DNA of 64,000 nt from Litoribacterium kuwaitense (GTDB lineage: Bacteria; Bacillota; Bacilli; Bacillales; DSM-28697), in contig NZ_JAALFC010000007.1 in the NCBI RefSeq assembly GCF_011058155.1, positions 1 through 64,000 on the forward strand. Reading direction: 5' to 3'. The stretch's first letter is position 1. Each line of letters starts with the position of its first letter. The position numbers and the translations under genes were made by a program. Below are positions 1-8,518 of this stretch, one piece after another. Under the pieces are notes generated by a model. That model saw only the letters and a list, made by a program, of their open reading frames with translations, was not told where the DNA came from and ran no database searches.

Positions 1-155
1 TTTCGTCGACTACCATTATACAGAATTTGGGGAGGTACTTCCTTTTTTATGTCTCGGAAGCCTTGCGTGGCAAGACCTTAGAATTATGAAATTCATTCAC
101 TTATGAAGAAATTGTAGCCCGTTTTACTATCATTGATTTTGCTAAAGCTCAGGAA

Positions 156-440
156 TTGGTCATTGGAGAAGGCGAAGCCGTTATCTATATTGGCAAGGCT
201 GTATGTCCTTATTGTCAAATATTCGTTAAAAAACTTAAAAAAGTTGCTGAAGAAACGGATACCCTTATCTATTATGTCAATAGTGCTGAAGAGTCTGATT
301 GGGAAGGTATTACAGCCTTCCGAAATGAATATGACATTCCAACGGTTCCTGGTCTAATCTATACGAATAGTGACATAGTAAATGTGAAATGCGATTCATC
401 GATGCCAGAAGAAGAAATTAAAGCCTTTATAAATAAGTAA
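156..440 (+). CDS. Thioredoxin-like (bacteriocin accessory/PedC-like) protein, start uncertain
   Basis: Short thioredoxin-fold protein with a CPYC redox motif (residues 17-20 from the TTG start) and a cis-Pro-like segment IPTVPG near residue 65. Size and motif fit the thioredoxin-like bacteriocin transport accessory family, where the CxxC is thought to serve disulfide formation or exchange. The track start is TTG at 156 with no clear Shine-Dalgarno site. The same frame stays open upstream to a stop at 87-89 and reads like protein (NSFTYEEIVARF), so the true N-terminus may lie near position 90; no ATG is in frame there. An ATG at 86 lies in another frame, so a small sequence error near the start is possible. 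The gene stands alone near the window edge. Family call moderate, start weak. Confidence 0.6.
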   Translation: MVIGEGEAVIYIGKAVCPYCQIFVKKLKKVAEETDTLIYYVNSAEESDWEGITAFRNEYDIPTVPGLIYTNSDIVNVKCDSSMPEEEIKAFINK

Positions 441-595
441 TTCAATTCAAGTGTCTACCATATTCAGCTTATCGGCAAATATTCTGAGAGTATAATAAGA
501 TAAATCATGTTACCCGATTGTAGACTAAATAAACAACTTTTTTGTTACACCCTAAATAGCGTTTAGCTACCGGGTGGAACAAGCCAATTTAAAAA

Positions 596-733
596 TCATG
601 GCATCCACATACTTTGGTGGATGCCACTAACCTTTATACTAAATATACACTTTGTCGTTTGTTCGTTTGTTATGCTACCTTCAGCTTGAGAGGAATTCTT
701 TCCTCCTCTTGTAGTACCTCGACGTCTACTCAT
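596..733 (-). CDS. Possible 45-aa basic small protein
   Basis: A small ORF begins at ATG 733 with a GAGGTG ribosome-site-like sequence just upstream. It encodes a polar peptide beginning MSRRRGTTRGG and ends at TGA 596-598. The arginine-rich N-terminus and the ribosome site are the only support; I recognise no family. Its 3' end runs into the inverted repeat at about 602-626, which could be its terminator or could mean the ORF is chance. It lies convergent to the thioredoxin-like gene. Confidence 0.3.
   Translation of the reverse strand: MSRRRGTTRGGKNSSQAEGSITNEQTTKCIFSIKVSGIHQSMWMP
601..627. terminator. Hairpin, possible terminator
   Basis: Inverted repeat GGCATCCAC / GTGGATGCC with a short loop. 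There is no long T-run, so rho-independent termination is only plausible. Confidence 0.4.
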
Positions 734-1298
734 AACCATCACCTCGTCAGACATATATAAGCGCTTCCTTTCATGTGAAAGAATACCAGCCTTCGGATGT
801 TACACTCGAGAAAGGCTTTATATCAAAGAAAAAGCGCTGAGCATCTCGTAGATAATTAGAGATCTCAGCGTTCTAATATTTGTCCGTCGTCTCATTTTAT
901 ACGTGTCAATCATAGCATGTAAAACACAGCCGCTGTACATGCCAAATTTAAATAACCTGCCAGATGAAAGCCCTACCTCTCTTCCATCACTCGCAACTCC
1001 GTAGCTGCTCCAGTTTTAAAAGGTTCTTTCGTTATTCCGATCATCGCTTACCTTATCAGGGTTTATACACAATGGGGAGGGGATTGTGCAGTCGTATTCT
1101 GAAGAAGATTATATGGGGAAAAGCCATGCGGATATTGACAACGAACAATTATAATCATACGAAACTTATTGGCTAATGTCAAATTTGTTATAGTGCAGTG
1201 CTTCTGTGTAACGTTGCATTAGCATAGTCCAAATCGATTAGCCTGATGAAAATCCACATAAATATTGCACTAGCAGAAAGCCTATGCTTGTAGCAACG
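734..1298. other. Intergenic region without convincing genes
   Basis: No ORF here has a ribosome site plus protein-like composition. One imperfect inverted repeat lies at about 831-872 (GCGCTGAG / CTCAGCG arms). Nothing else is supported. Confidence 0.6.
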
Positions 1299-1324
1299 AG
1301 GATGTCGTAGCTTTACGACATCCT
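1299..1324 (-). terminator. Terminator-like hairpin
   Basis: Perfect inverted repeat AGGATGTCGTA / TACGACATCCT with a 4-nt loop, just downstream (on the minus strand) of the serine hydrolase gene. No strong U-run follows. Confidence 0.6.
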
Positions 1325-1335
1325 AAAAACGACCT

Positions 1336-2189
1336 CTATATCGTCTTTACTAAAGCAAGCACATCTTCAACAAATTGCCTACGTTCTGTTTCATTTTCTT
1401 TTTGTCCTTGGTCTATAAAGCGCGCCTGGATTAGACGGGGTTCGGGTTGAATGAACAGCATATTCCCTTCTTCGTCAACCAATTCATCATAAGCTCCTTT
1501 TGAGGTCCAGCCCAGCACTGACGCCTGCTCATCTTTAGTGGCGTGCAAATCTTCCAGATGCTTGCGGAGTCCGGCTGAAAAAACTGCGTCATCACCACTC
1601 AGATAACATTCACACCAGCGAAGAGCGTCTTGCGGTGTCGTGCGGAAACATTGGCCTTCATCTCTGTCGTCTGTCATAGAATCCCATCCTGTATGCGCTA
1701 AACCTAATGGTGTAAACAACTGCTCCTTAAGATAAACGTCGACCGTATCACCGCTCATGGCTTCAACCAGCCAGGCCATCATATCTTCAGGGCACCAGCG
1801 CTCTGGTCCGATCGCGAGCGGTGCCTTGCCAGTGGCGAGGTGACGAAAGCTAATACCGCCGAGCTGAGGCTGAGGGATGTCATGTAAAAAGGGTATACCG
1901 GCATATCTAGCGGTACACCTTCCTCTGTAGCTACCATGAGCATCGCCAAAGCGACAAACTGTTTTTCTAAGCCTGGCATAGCCCATCTCGAGTTCATACT
2001 CAATTCGACCTGTTCAGATCCTTGCAGCAAGTGAGCTTGCTGTTCGCCTTGTTTGAGGCAGAGGATTGCTTTTGCTGCGCCTGTTCGCTTTTTTACATCA
2101 TCTAGCTTCGCTTTGATTTCCTTCAATGGTGCATTCTCCTTTCCGTAATCATTCGCTCCAAAAGAAAAAACGGCAATGACCTCATTCAA
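1336..2189 (-). CDS. Serine hydrolase of the class C beta-lactamase fold, frameshifted
   Basis: Two overlapping reading frames join into one protein of about 285 aa resembling beta-lactamase-like serine hydrolases. The N-terminal frame covers about 2189-1885 and the C-terminal frame about 1885-1336. The join falls in a T5 run near 1890: one extra T gives the continuous text VYPFLHDIPQPQLGGISFRH, which matches the usual PVxxYLPDIP...ITIRHL segment of the family. The single-base gap in a homopolymer points to a sequence error rather than decay. The family SxxK nucleophile should precede KQF, but the sequence reads GLEKQF, so the catalytic serine appears to be missing and the protein may be a non-catalytic homologue. 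Substrate unknown. Confidence 0.6.
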
Positions 2190-2267
2190 GTTTCAACATA
2201 TTTCTGCTATACTACCGGTAACCGAACATACTATCGGTTTTGATGATCATGAAAAGCAGGTGATAAT

Positions 2268-2996
2268 ATGTCATTAAAAAGCCTTTATATTCTTCACGAT
2301 CAAATTCCCAACACAAATGACTATCCCTTTTCTATTCCAGCAATTCGCCGCCTTGATGAACTTCATTTAGATCAGCCTGTGACGTGTTTTGTTGGTGAAA
2401 ACGGCTCAGGAAAGTCTACTTTGCTTGAAGCCATTGCCGATAAAGCCGGATTTAACACGGCAGGAGGCGGCGCAGGTCACGTGTACGATGTGCATCGTTC
2501 CGAGGCAAGTCTCGGAGATTACATCAGACTCTCTTGGCTACCAAAGCATACACGTGGCTTCTTCTTGCGCGCAGAGAGTTTTTATCACTTTGCCAGTTAT
2601 ATTGACCAAGACCCTGACCTTTTAGCTATGCAATACGGCAACCGCTCACTTTTATCTCAATCGCACGGAGAAAGCTTTATGCGCATGTTCACCGAAAAGT
2701 TTAGCGGCAAATCGCTGTTTTTGCTTGACGAGCCAGAAGCCGCCCTTTCGCCACAACGACAGCTTGCCCTGCTGAGAATTATGAAAGACTTAACGGAGGA
2801 AGGCTCACAATTTATTATCGCGACTCATTCACCGATTCTGCTAGGCTATCCTGATGCGGTCATATACAATTTTGATGCCGAACCAGTCGCGCCGATTGCA
2901 TACGAAGAAACAGATCACGTAAACATCACGCATGCCTTTATTACTCGAAGGCAGACACTGCTTGACGAACTTTTTACTGAGGATGACGAATCATAG
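2268..2996 (+). CDS. AAA/ABC-type ATPase, 242 aa
   Basis: Single-domain ATPase of the SMC/ABC-like predicted ATPase group (COG3910 type). Visible motifs are Walker A GENGSGKST (about residues 43-51), a signature-like LSQSHGESF (about 128-136), Walker B LFLLDEPEAALSP (about 150-162) and the switch histidine in IATHSP (about 184-189). No membrane segment or transporter partner is present, so a soluble role in nucleic-acid or stress processes is more likely than transport. The start ATG at 2268 follows AGGTGATA. Its 3' end overlaps the convergent dxr gene by 6 bp. Specific function unknown. Confidence 0.85.
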   Translation: MSLKSLYILHDQIPNTNDYPFSIPAIRRLDELHLDQPVTCFVGENGSGKSTLLEAIADKAGFNTAGGGAGHVYDVHRSEASLGDYIRLSWLPKHTRGFFLRAESFYHFASYIDQDPDLLAMQYGNRSLLSQSHGESFMRMFTEKFSGKSLFLLDEPEAALSPQRQLALLRIMKDLTEEGSQFIIATHSPILLGYPDAVIYNFDAEPVAPIAYEETDHVNITHAFITRRQTLLDELFTEDDES

Positions 2997-4142
2997 TCCC
3001 TGCTGAATAAACACTTCCGCAGTACGGACAGCTTCTAGATCGGCAGATAAAATGTCTTCCAGCGTTGGCGAAGTGATATTTGTGTGCTTTTCCATGACGT
3101 GAGCAATGGTTTTTTCAATGTCTAAAAACCCGATTTTCCCTTCACGGAAGCGAGCATTGGCAACTTCGTTCGCCCCGTTTAAAGCGGCAGGCAACGTGCC
3201 ACCTGCTTTCCCCGCCTCATAAGCATAGGCAAGACACGGAAAACGCTCCATATCAGGGGCTGCAAAGTGCATCGTCGCAACCTCACGCCAATCCAGCCGT
3301 TTAAAATCACTTTTGAGTCGACGCGGATGATGCAGGGCATACTGAATAGCGACGCGCATATCAGGGGCACCGAGCTGCGCCATCATGGATCCATCGTGAT
3401 ATTCAACAACGGAATGAATGAGACTCTCTTCATGGACAAGCACGTCAATCCGCTCATAAGGAACATTAAATAGCCAGTGCGCTTCCATCACCTCAAAGCC
3501 TTTATTCATGAGCGTTGCACTGTCGATGGTAATTTTAGCGCCCATTTCCCAATTCGGATGTTTTAACGCATCGGCAGCTGTGAGAGCAGCCATCTCCTCT
3601 CTCGTGTTGTGGCGAAATGCCCCGCCAGATGCAGTGATGATGAGTCGCTCCACATCTTCAAGCGATTGACCAGACAATGCCTGAAAAATGGCTGAATGCT
3701 CGCTGTCAACCGGAATGAGCTGACTGCCGTGCGTCCTGGCAATCTCCGTCACCAATTCGCCTGCGGCAACAAGCGTTTCTTTATTCGCAATGACGACGTC
3801 TTTTCCTGCTTTTAACGCTTCAATCGTCGGTAAAATGCCTGCCGATCCAATGACAGCCATGACGACGATGTCAGCTCCGCTATCAACCGCTACCTCTAGC
3901 AATCCTTCGTCCCCATACGAGATCGAAATATCGTGAATATCCCCCTGTAACATGTCTCGGTGCGTTTTCGAGTAAATCGCCGCCTTCTTCGGGCGAAACT
4001 CCCCAATTGATTGGCGAAGCTCCTCCACTCGGCTTTGTGCCGTTAATCCAACAACCTCAAACTCCTCAGGATGCTGACGAATGACATCAAGCGCCTGCGT
4101 TCCTATTGAACCCGTCGCACCAATAATCGCAACCTTTTTCAA
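2991..4142 (-). CDS. dxr: 1-deoxy-D-xylulose 5-phosphate reductoisomerase
   Basis: Converts 1-deoxy-D-xylulose 5-phosphate to 2-C-methyl-D-erythritol 4-phosphate with NADPH and a divalent metal, the first committed step of the MEP isoprenoid pathway. The N-terminal Rossmann motif is GATGSIGTQALDV. The metal-binding/active site shows VDSEHSAIFQ and the family loop ITASGGAFR, followed by HPNWEMGAKITIDSATLMNKG. I place the start at TTG 4142 (protein begins LKKVAIIGATGS) because AGAGGGGG lies just upstream; the longer ATG-started reading adds an unlikely hydrophobic leader. About 383 aa, normal for the family. It is not in the usual frr-uppS-cdsA-dxr-rseP order, so it may be a second copy. Confidence 0.93.
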   Translation of the reverse strand: MKKVAIIGATGSIGTQALDVIRQHPEEFEVVGLTAQSRVEELRQSIGEFRPKKAAIYSKTHRDMLQGDIHDISISYGDEGLLEVAVDSGADIVVMAVIGSAGILPTIEALKAGKDVVIANKETLVAAGELVTEIARTHGSQLIPVDSEHSAIFQALSGQSLEDVERLIITASGGAFRHNTREEMAALTAADALKHPNWEMGAKITIDSATLMNKGFEVMEAHWLFNVPYERIDVLVHEESLIHSVVEYHDGSMMAQLGAPDMRVAIQYALHHPRRLKSDFKRLDWREVATMHFAAPDMERFPCLAYAYEAGKAGGTLPAALNGANEVANARFREGKIGFLDIEKTIAHVMEKHTNITSPTLEDILSADLEAVRTAEVFIQQGL

Positions 4143-4621
4143 TCCTTTTCCCCCTCTGACCTCTATCGATATGTAAAAAAACGATGCCGACAATAGCACC
4201 TAAGAGCGCAAGCCATTTCAAATGATCCGTAGACTAGAAAACGACGAGCAGACTACGTGCTTCCAAAAAGAAACGAAGCTTGCCGGTAAAAAGAAAACAC
4301 AGCGACGAGGGACACACACGAAAACTCGACGCTCATTTTCAGCAAGTCACAATAAATCTATATTTAAAGGCTTCATTTGTAACCTCAAACGAACATGTCG
4401 GTTGCTTAACATCGCTCAACCTTAACCGACTCAAACGACCTACACCACTGAAGTCATAAGCATGATCGGCTCTTTGATAAACTACAGTGCCGTCATTCTC
4501 TTCTTTCATTTTGCTTACAATAGGTTCAATATATCATAAGTTCAAACTGCGTTCATACCTCTAAGGACGTCCAGCTCCTATTCAATAGTTGCATCGGCTA
4601 GTTTACAAGTGATTCCCAAAT
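4143..4621. other. Intergenic region without convincing genes
   Basis: About 480 bp between dxr and the catalase terminator. A 67-codon ORF at 4222-4425 has low-complexity Lys/Arg/Thr composition and no ribosome site. The stretch presumably holds the dxr promoter; nothing else is supported. Confidence 0.55.
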
Positions 4622-4651
4622 CAAAAAAACGGCAAAGCTTTTACTTTGCCG
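4622..4651 (-). terminator. Rho-independent terminator of katA
   Basis: Inverted repeat CGGCAAAG / CTTTGCCG followed on the minus strand by a run of seven T, directly downstream of the catalase stop. Confidence 0.85.
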
Positions 4652-4663
4652 CCTTTCTTACAT

Positions 4664-6117
4664 TTATGATGGAATATATGCTGAGATATCCACTCCTGCT
4701 TTTTCAGCAAGCTTCTTCCCAAGCTCTTCATCAGCCCGATAAAAGTTACAAATGGCGAGAAGTACAACCTTCTCATCTTTAATTTGACTGAAGTCACCAG
4801 AGATATTTTTAATCACCTGTTCTTTCACTTCATCGCTATAGCTTCGCCAAATGCGGCCAGCCTGACCAAACTCATCGATTTTTTCTATTGCCTGACGACC
4901 TGCCATCCCTTCGATCGGCTGAGATTCGTCTCGAGCTCACCTGTTTCCTTAGGACTATTTTCGTCGCCATTCGGCTCATAGTTGATTGGATTGGTCTGCT
5001 GTTTAAACGGCATATGCCCATCCCGCTGGTTATTCGCTACTTGTGCAAACGGACAGTTAATCGGCAGTTGCAAATAATTTGTGCCGATCCGGTAACGCTG
5101 TGTATCTGAGTAAGAGAACAAACGACCTTGCAGCAGCTTGTCTTCTGAAGGCAGCATTCCTGGGACGAGGACACCTGGGTTAAAGCCGACAGATTCTGTT
5201 TCTGCAAATACGTTCTCCGGATTGCGATTCAACGTCATTTCTCCGACTTTTTCGTAAGGAATATCCTCTTCCAGCCAGTCTTTCGTCGCATCAAGCGGAT
5301 CGAAAGTGAATTGATCGAGCTGATCAGGACGAAGCACTTGCACATAAAGCTCCCATTCGGGATAATCCCCACGCTCAATCGCTTCATATAAGTCACGGCT
5401 CGCATGGTTAAAATCTTGTGCTTGAATCTCAGCTGCTTCCTCCGTATTTAACGAACGAATGCCCGCTTTCGGCACCCAACGCAGCTTCACATAGACCGTA
5501 TCTCCATCCTCATTAATCCACTTAAACGAATGGACACTAGAGCCTCTCATTTCACGATAAGATGCTGGAATTCCCTCATCGGTAAACAGATGCAAGAGCA
5601 TGTTTGTCGATTCAGGAGATTGTCCCATAAAATCCCAATAACGGTTCGGATCTTGGATATTCGTCCGTGGATCAGGCTTTAATGAGTGAATGACATCAGG
5701 AAACTTAATGGCATCGCGAATGAAAAACACAGGCAGGTTGTTTCCGACGAAATCATAGTTTCCCTCTTCAGTGTAAAACTTTACAGAAAAACCGCGTGGG
5801 TCTCTTAAAGTTTCCGGTGAATGCTGACCGTGAATCACGGTTGAAAAACGAGCAAAGACAGGTGTTTCTTTGCCAACCTCCTGAAGGAATGCCGCTTTTG
5901 TATACTTTTTCATACTGTTTGTTACTTTAAAGACCCCATGAGCCCCTGCGCCTCTTGCGTGCACCACACGCTCAGGTACGCGCTCGCGGTCGAAATGCGC
6001 CAGCTTCTCAATCAACTGATAATCCTCAAGCAACGCTGGTCCTCTGCGTCCAGCTGTTCTTGAGTTTTGGTTATCTTGAACTGGTGCTCCTTGGTTTGTA
6101 GTCATGCGCTTCGTCAT
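4664..6117 (-). CDS. katA: Heme catalase, KatA type (probable artefactual frameshift)
   Basis: Disproportionates hydrogen peroxide to water and oxygen. The N-terminal frame (6117-4885) carries [18 protein letters not shown] with the distal histidine, [16 protein letters not shown], the distal asparagine segment [15 protein letters not shown] and the proximal heme ligand region [14 protein letters not shown]. The C-terminal frame (4906-4664) carries the usual tail [15 protein letters not shown] to the end. One extra T near 4912 restores a continuous reading [14 protein letters not shown] and a protein of about 484 aa, normal for small-subunit clade 3 catalases. The start ATG 6117 has GGAGGCG upstream. 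A PerR-box match lies in the promoter, consistent with peroxide induction. The frameshift is more likely an assembly error than inactivation. Confidence 0.9.
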
Positions 6118-6153
6118 TCAATAACGCCTCCTCAATTTATATACAATGTTTAT

Positions 6154-6168
6154 TAATAATAATTATAA
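6154..6168. promoter_or_regulatory. Putative PerR box upstream of katA
   Basis: TAATAATAATTATAA matches the Bacillus PerR consensus TTATAATNATTATAA at 13 of 14 defined positions. It sits about 40 bp upstream of the catalase start, so peroxide-sensing repression by PerR is likely. Confidence 0.65.
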
Positions 6169-6429
6169 ATTAATACTGTATATAGTTTAACGATCTAATT
6201 TTGTTTCGTCAACTCTTTTGTATACTTTTTCGCGTCTTTTTACTTCTAACGATCTCTTCCCTTTACACACTCTCTTGAACCACACGTTTTCGGTCGGTCG
6301 ATCATTTGCAGCACACCCGGAACCGACCACAATAATAGGAGCGCTTTTTTGCGTTTTTTGCAGACGAAAAAAGCAGGTCAGGAAAAAATCCAAACCCGCT
6401 TAGTAAAGCTTATAGACTGCCCCCTTTCA

Positions 6430-8349
6430 TCAAGGAAGCATTTCCGGTTTTTTACGATGCATCGTCCCTTGCTCGTAGCTATAGGCAAAGCGTATCAAGG
6501 TCGGTTCAGCAAATTTCCGTCCCAGCAATTCAATGCCAACGGGTAGCCCCTCATCTGTGAAGCCAGCAGGTACGGTAATTGCTGGAAATCCTGAGAACGA
6601 GCTTAACAGAACGTTCGTACCGACCCTTTGCTCTTGACCAATTTTCGCCGGCGGATGAGAAGATGTCGGATACACAAGCGCATCAAGCTCCTGATCAGCC
6701 ATCGTTGTCAACAAATCTTCCTGCGTCAATTTTGTTCGATACAAAACGATATCTTTATATTCCTTTTCATCTAATGACTTTCGGCTATTTCTCGCTTTAA
6801 GTAAGCCTTCAATGGCTGGATCGTAGCTCTCTGCCTCAATAATTTCACCAAGAGATGTGTATGGAGCGTCGTCGCCAAGGGATGTCAAATAATCATTCAA
6901 CTGAAATTTAAATTCCCATCCACTTAAACTTGAATACGACATGATTTCGTCGAAATGAGGCAGCTTAACAGGGATTACCTCTGCACCAAGCGCCTCTAAA
7001 TCAGAAACTGCCTCGGTGATGACTTGATTCACCTCTGGCGCGGCGGCATCACCGGTCAGCTGTGTTAATAAGCCGATGCGCGCACCCCGTAGCCCGTCTT
7101 CGTCAAGCGCTGTCACGTAGCTCCGCGGAACCTCTTCTTCACTCCACGATGTCACGGGGTCTTCAGGATCGTAACCGGCTGTCACTTCTAAAAGAGCAGC
7201 TGCATCCGCGACAGTGCGCGCCATCGGTCCACCTACATCCTGCGTCAGTGCCAAAGGAATGATACCGTCACGACTGGACAGGCCAACAGTCGGACGAATA
7301 CCGACTAAGCTGTTCATCGACGAGGGTATGCGAATCGATCCACCTGTATCAGATCCAAGTCCAGCGACTGCAAAATTGCCCGCCACTGCCGCGCCTGTGC
7401 CTCCGCTCGATCCTCCAGGATACCGGTCAAGCGCATACGGATTTAATGTCTGTCCAGTCATTGAACCGCTCGTCGTATATCCGACCGCAAATTCATGGAG
7501 ATTCGTCTTCCCTAAAATAATGGCTCCTGCTTTCCTTAAAAGCTCGACTTGATGCGCGTCATCGGGGGGAAGGGAGTCTTCTAAACAGAGGCAACCAGCT
7601 GTCGTCGGCATATCAGCTGTGTCAAAATTATCCTTTACGACAACCGGAATACCGTGAAGCGGCCCCCGCGCACCTTTTGTATGTCTTTCCTCATCTAATT
7701 GCTTCGCGCGTGCCAAGGCGTTGTCATTTACCGTAATCATTGCATTCAGTGCTGGACCTTGTTTGTCGTACTTCTCAATCCGCTCAAGATAAAAATGAAC
7801 AAGCTCTGCAGCTGTAAGCTGCTCTTCGTCCATCATTTGCTGAAGCTCAACGACCGATGCTTCCATCAGCTCGTTCGATTTGATCGTTTCCGTATACCGA
7901 AGCACGAGCTGTGCAGCCTCACCAAAGGTCATCGGTTGTCCATAGCCAAAAATTTGACTTGATAAGCCTTGCATGACACCTTTTTGCGCCAACGCACCAA
8001 TTGCACCAGCCGCTTCAGCATCTGGGGGGACATCTGTAAATGGAGCATAGGCATCCGGCCACCCTGTGTGCTGCTGCAACAAAAGTGCAGCGCCTTCCCT
8101 CGTCAAAACACCTTCAGGGCGATGGACTGCTGAAAAAGACTGCCCTCTAAGATCACCTTCCATTGTGTTCATCAGAGCCACAAAGTCTTGGACAGTCAGC
8201 TTATCATCCGATTGAACGTGACCGTCTACCCAACCGTTTTCTTGTAATGTCTGGAGCGGCTCTTTCGCTTCAACAGACAAGGTCGAGCAAAGCAAAACGA
8301 CGACGATGAGCATGCCCCATCTCGCTTTCTTCAGGCTAATCCTCTCCAT
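6430..8349 (-). CDS. Secreted amidase-signature amidase with N-terminal SLH-like region
   Basis: 639-aa exported protein. A signal peptide (basic start, hydrophobic core at about residues 12-27, cleavage near VEA) is followed by about 130 residues with SLH-like features (FTDVPPDAEAAGAIGALAQKGVMQG), which may bind cell-wall polymers. The rest is an amidase-signature domain: catalytic lysine in VVKDNFDT, cis-serine region PGGSSGGTGAAVAG and nucleophile segment GSDTGGSIRIPSS, completing the Ser-Ser-Lys triad. Amidases of this class hydrolyse amide bonds of small or peptide substrates; the substrate is not deducible. It sits alone between katA and the fucosidase, all on the minus strand. Confidence 0.88.
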   Translation of the reverse strand: MERISLKKARWGMLIVVVLLCSTLSVEAKEPLQTLQENGWVDGHVQSDDKLTVQDFVALMNTMEGDLRGQSFSAVHRPEGVLTREGAALLLQQHTGWPDAYAPFTDVPPDAEAAGAIGALAQKGVMQGLSSQIFGYGQPMTFGEAAQLVLRYTETIKSNELMEASVVELQQMMDEEQLTAAELVHFYLERIEKYDKQGPALNAMITVNDNALARAKQLDEERHTKGARGPLHGIPVVVKDNFDTADMPTTAGCLCLEDSLPPDDAHQVELLRKAGAIILGKTNLHEFAVGYTTSGSMTGQTLNPYALDRYPGGSSGGTGAAVAGNFAVAGLGSDTGGSIRIPSSMNSLVGIRPTVGLSSRDGIIPLALTQDVGGPMARTVADAAALLEVTAGYDPEDPVTSWSEEEVPRSYVTALDEDGLRGARIGLLTQLTGDAAAPEVNQVITEAVSDLEALGAEVIPVKLPHFDEIMSYSSLSGWEFKFQLNDYLTSLGDDAPYTSLGEIIEAESYDPAIEGLLKARNSRKSLDEKEYKDIVLYRTKLTQEDLLTTMADQELDALVYPTSSHPPAKIGQEQRVGTNVLLSSFSGFPAITVPAGFTDEGLPVGIELLGRKFAEPTLIRFAYSYEQGTMHRKKPEMLP

Positions 8350-8445
8350 CCTATCGCTCCCTTTCTTTTATTAAAAATAACTACATCATGTCTCTTTCTC
8401 TAATTTACCTGTAAACCCTTTTTAAAAGCTTCAGAGGAAAAAACA

Positions 8446-8495
8446 AAGCACCTTCCATACAGCAAAACAAAGATGTCTGCGATACGAAGGTGCTT
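8446..8495 (-). terminator. Terminator-like hairpin downstream of fucosidase
   Basis: Arms AAGCACCTTC / GAAGGTGCTT, 10 bp, with a loop of about 30 nt, just after the fucosidase stop on the minus strand. An A-rich plus-strand flank gives a U-rich end. Confidence 0.55.
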
Positions 8496-8518
8496 CAAGG
8501 CAATATTCACTAATCTGT

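Noticed and set aside
964-1176. 70-codon plus-strand ORF
   Set aside because: No ribosome site, composition unlike protein, lies in a gene-poor stretch.
4222-4425. 67-codon Lys/Arg/Thr-rich ORF
   Set aside because: Low complexity, no ribosome site; likely dxr promoter region read as protein.
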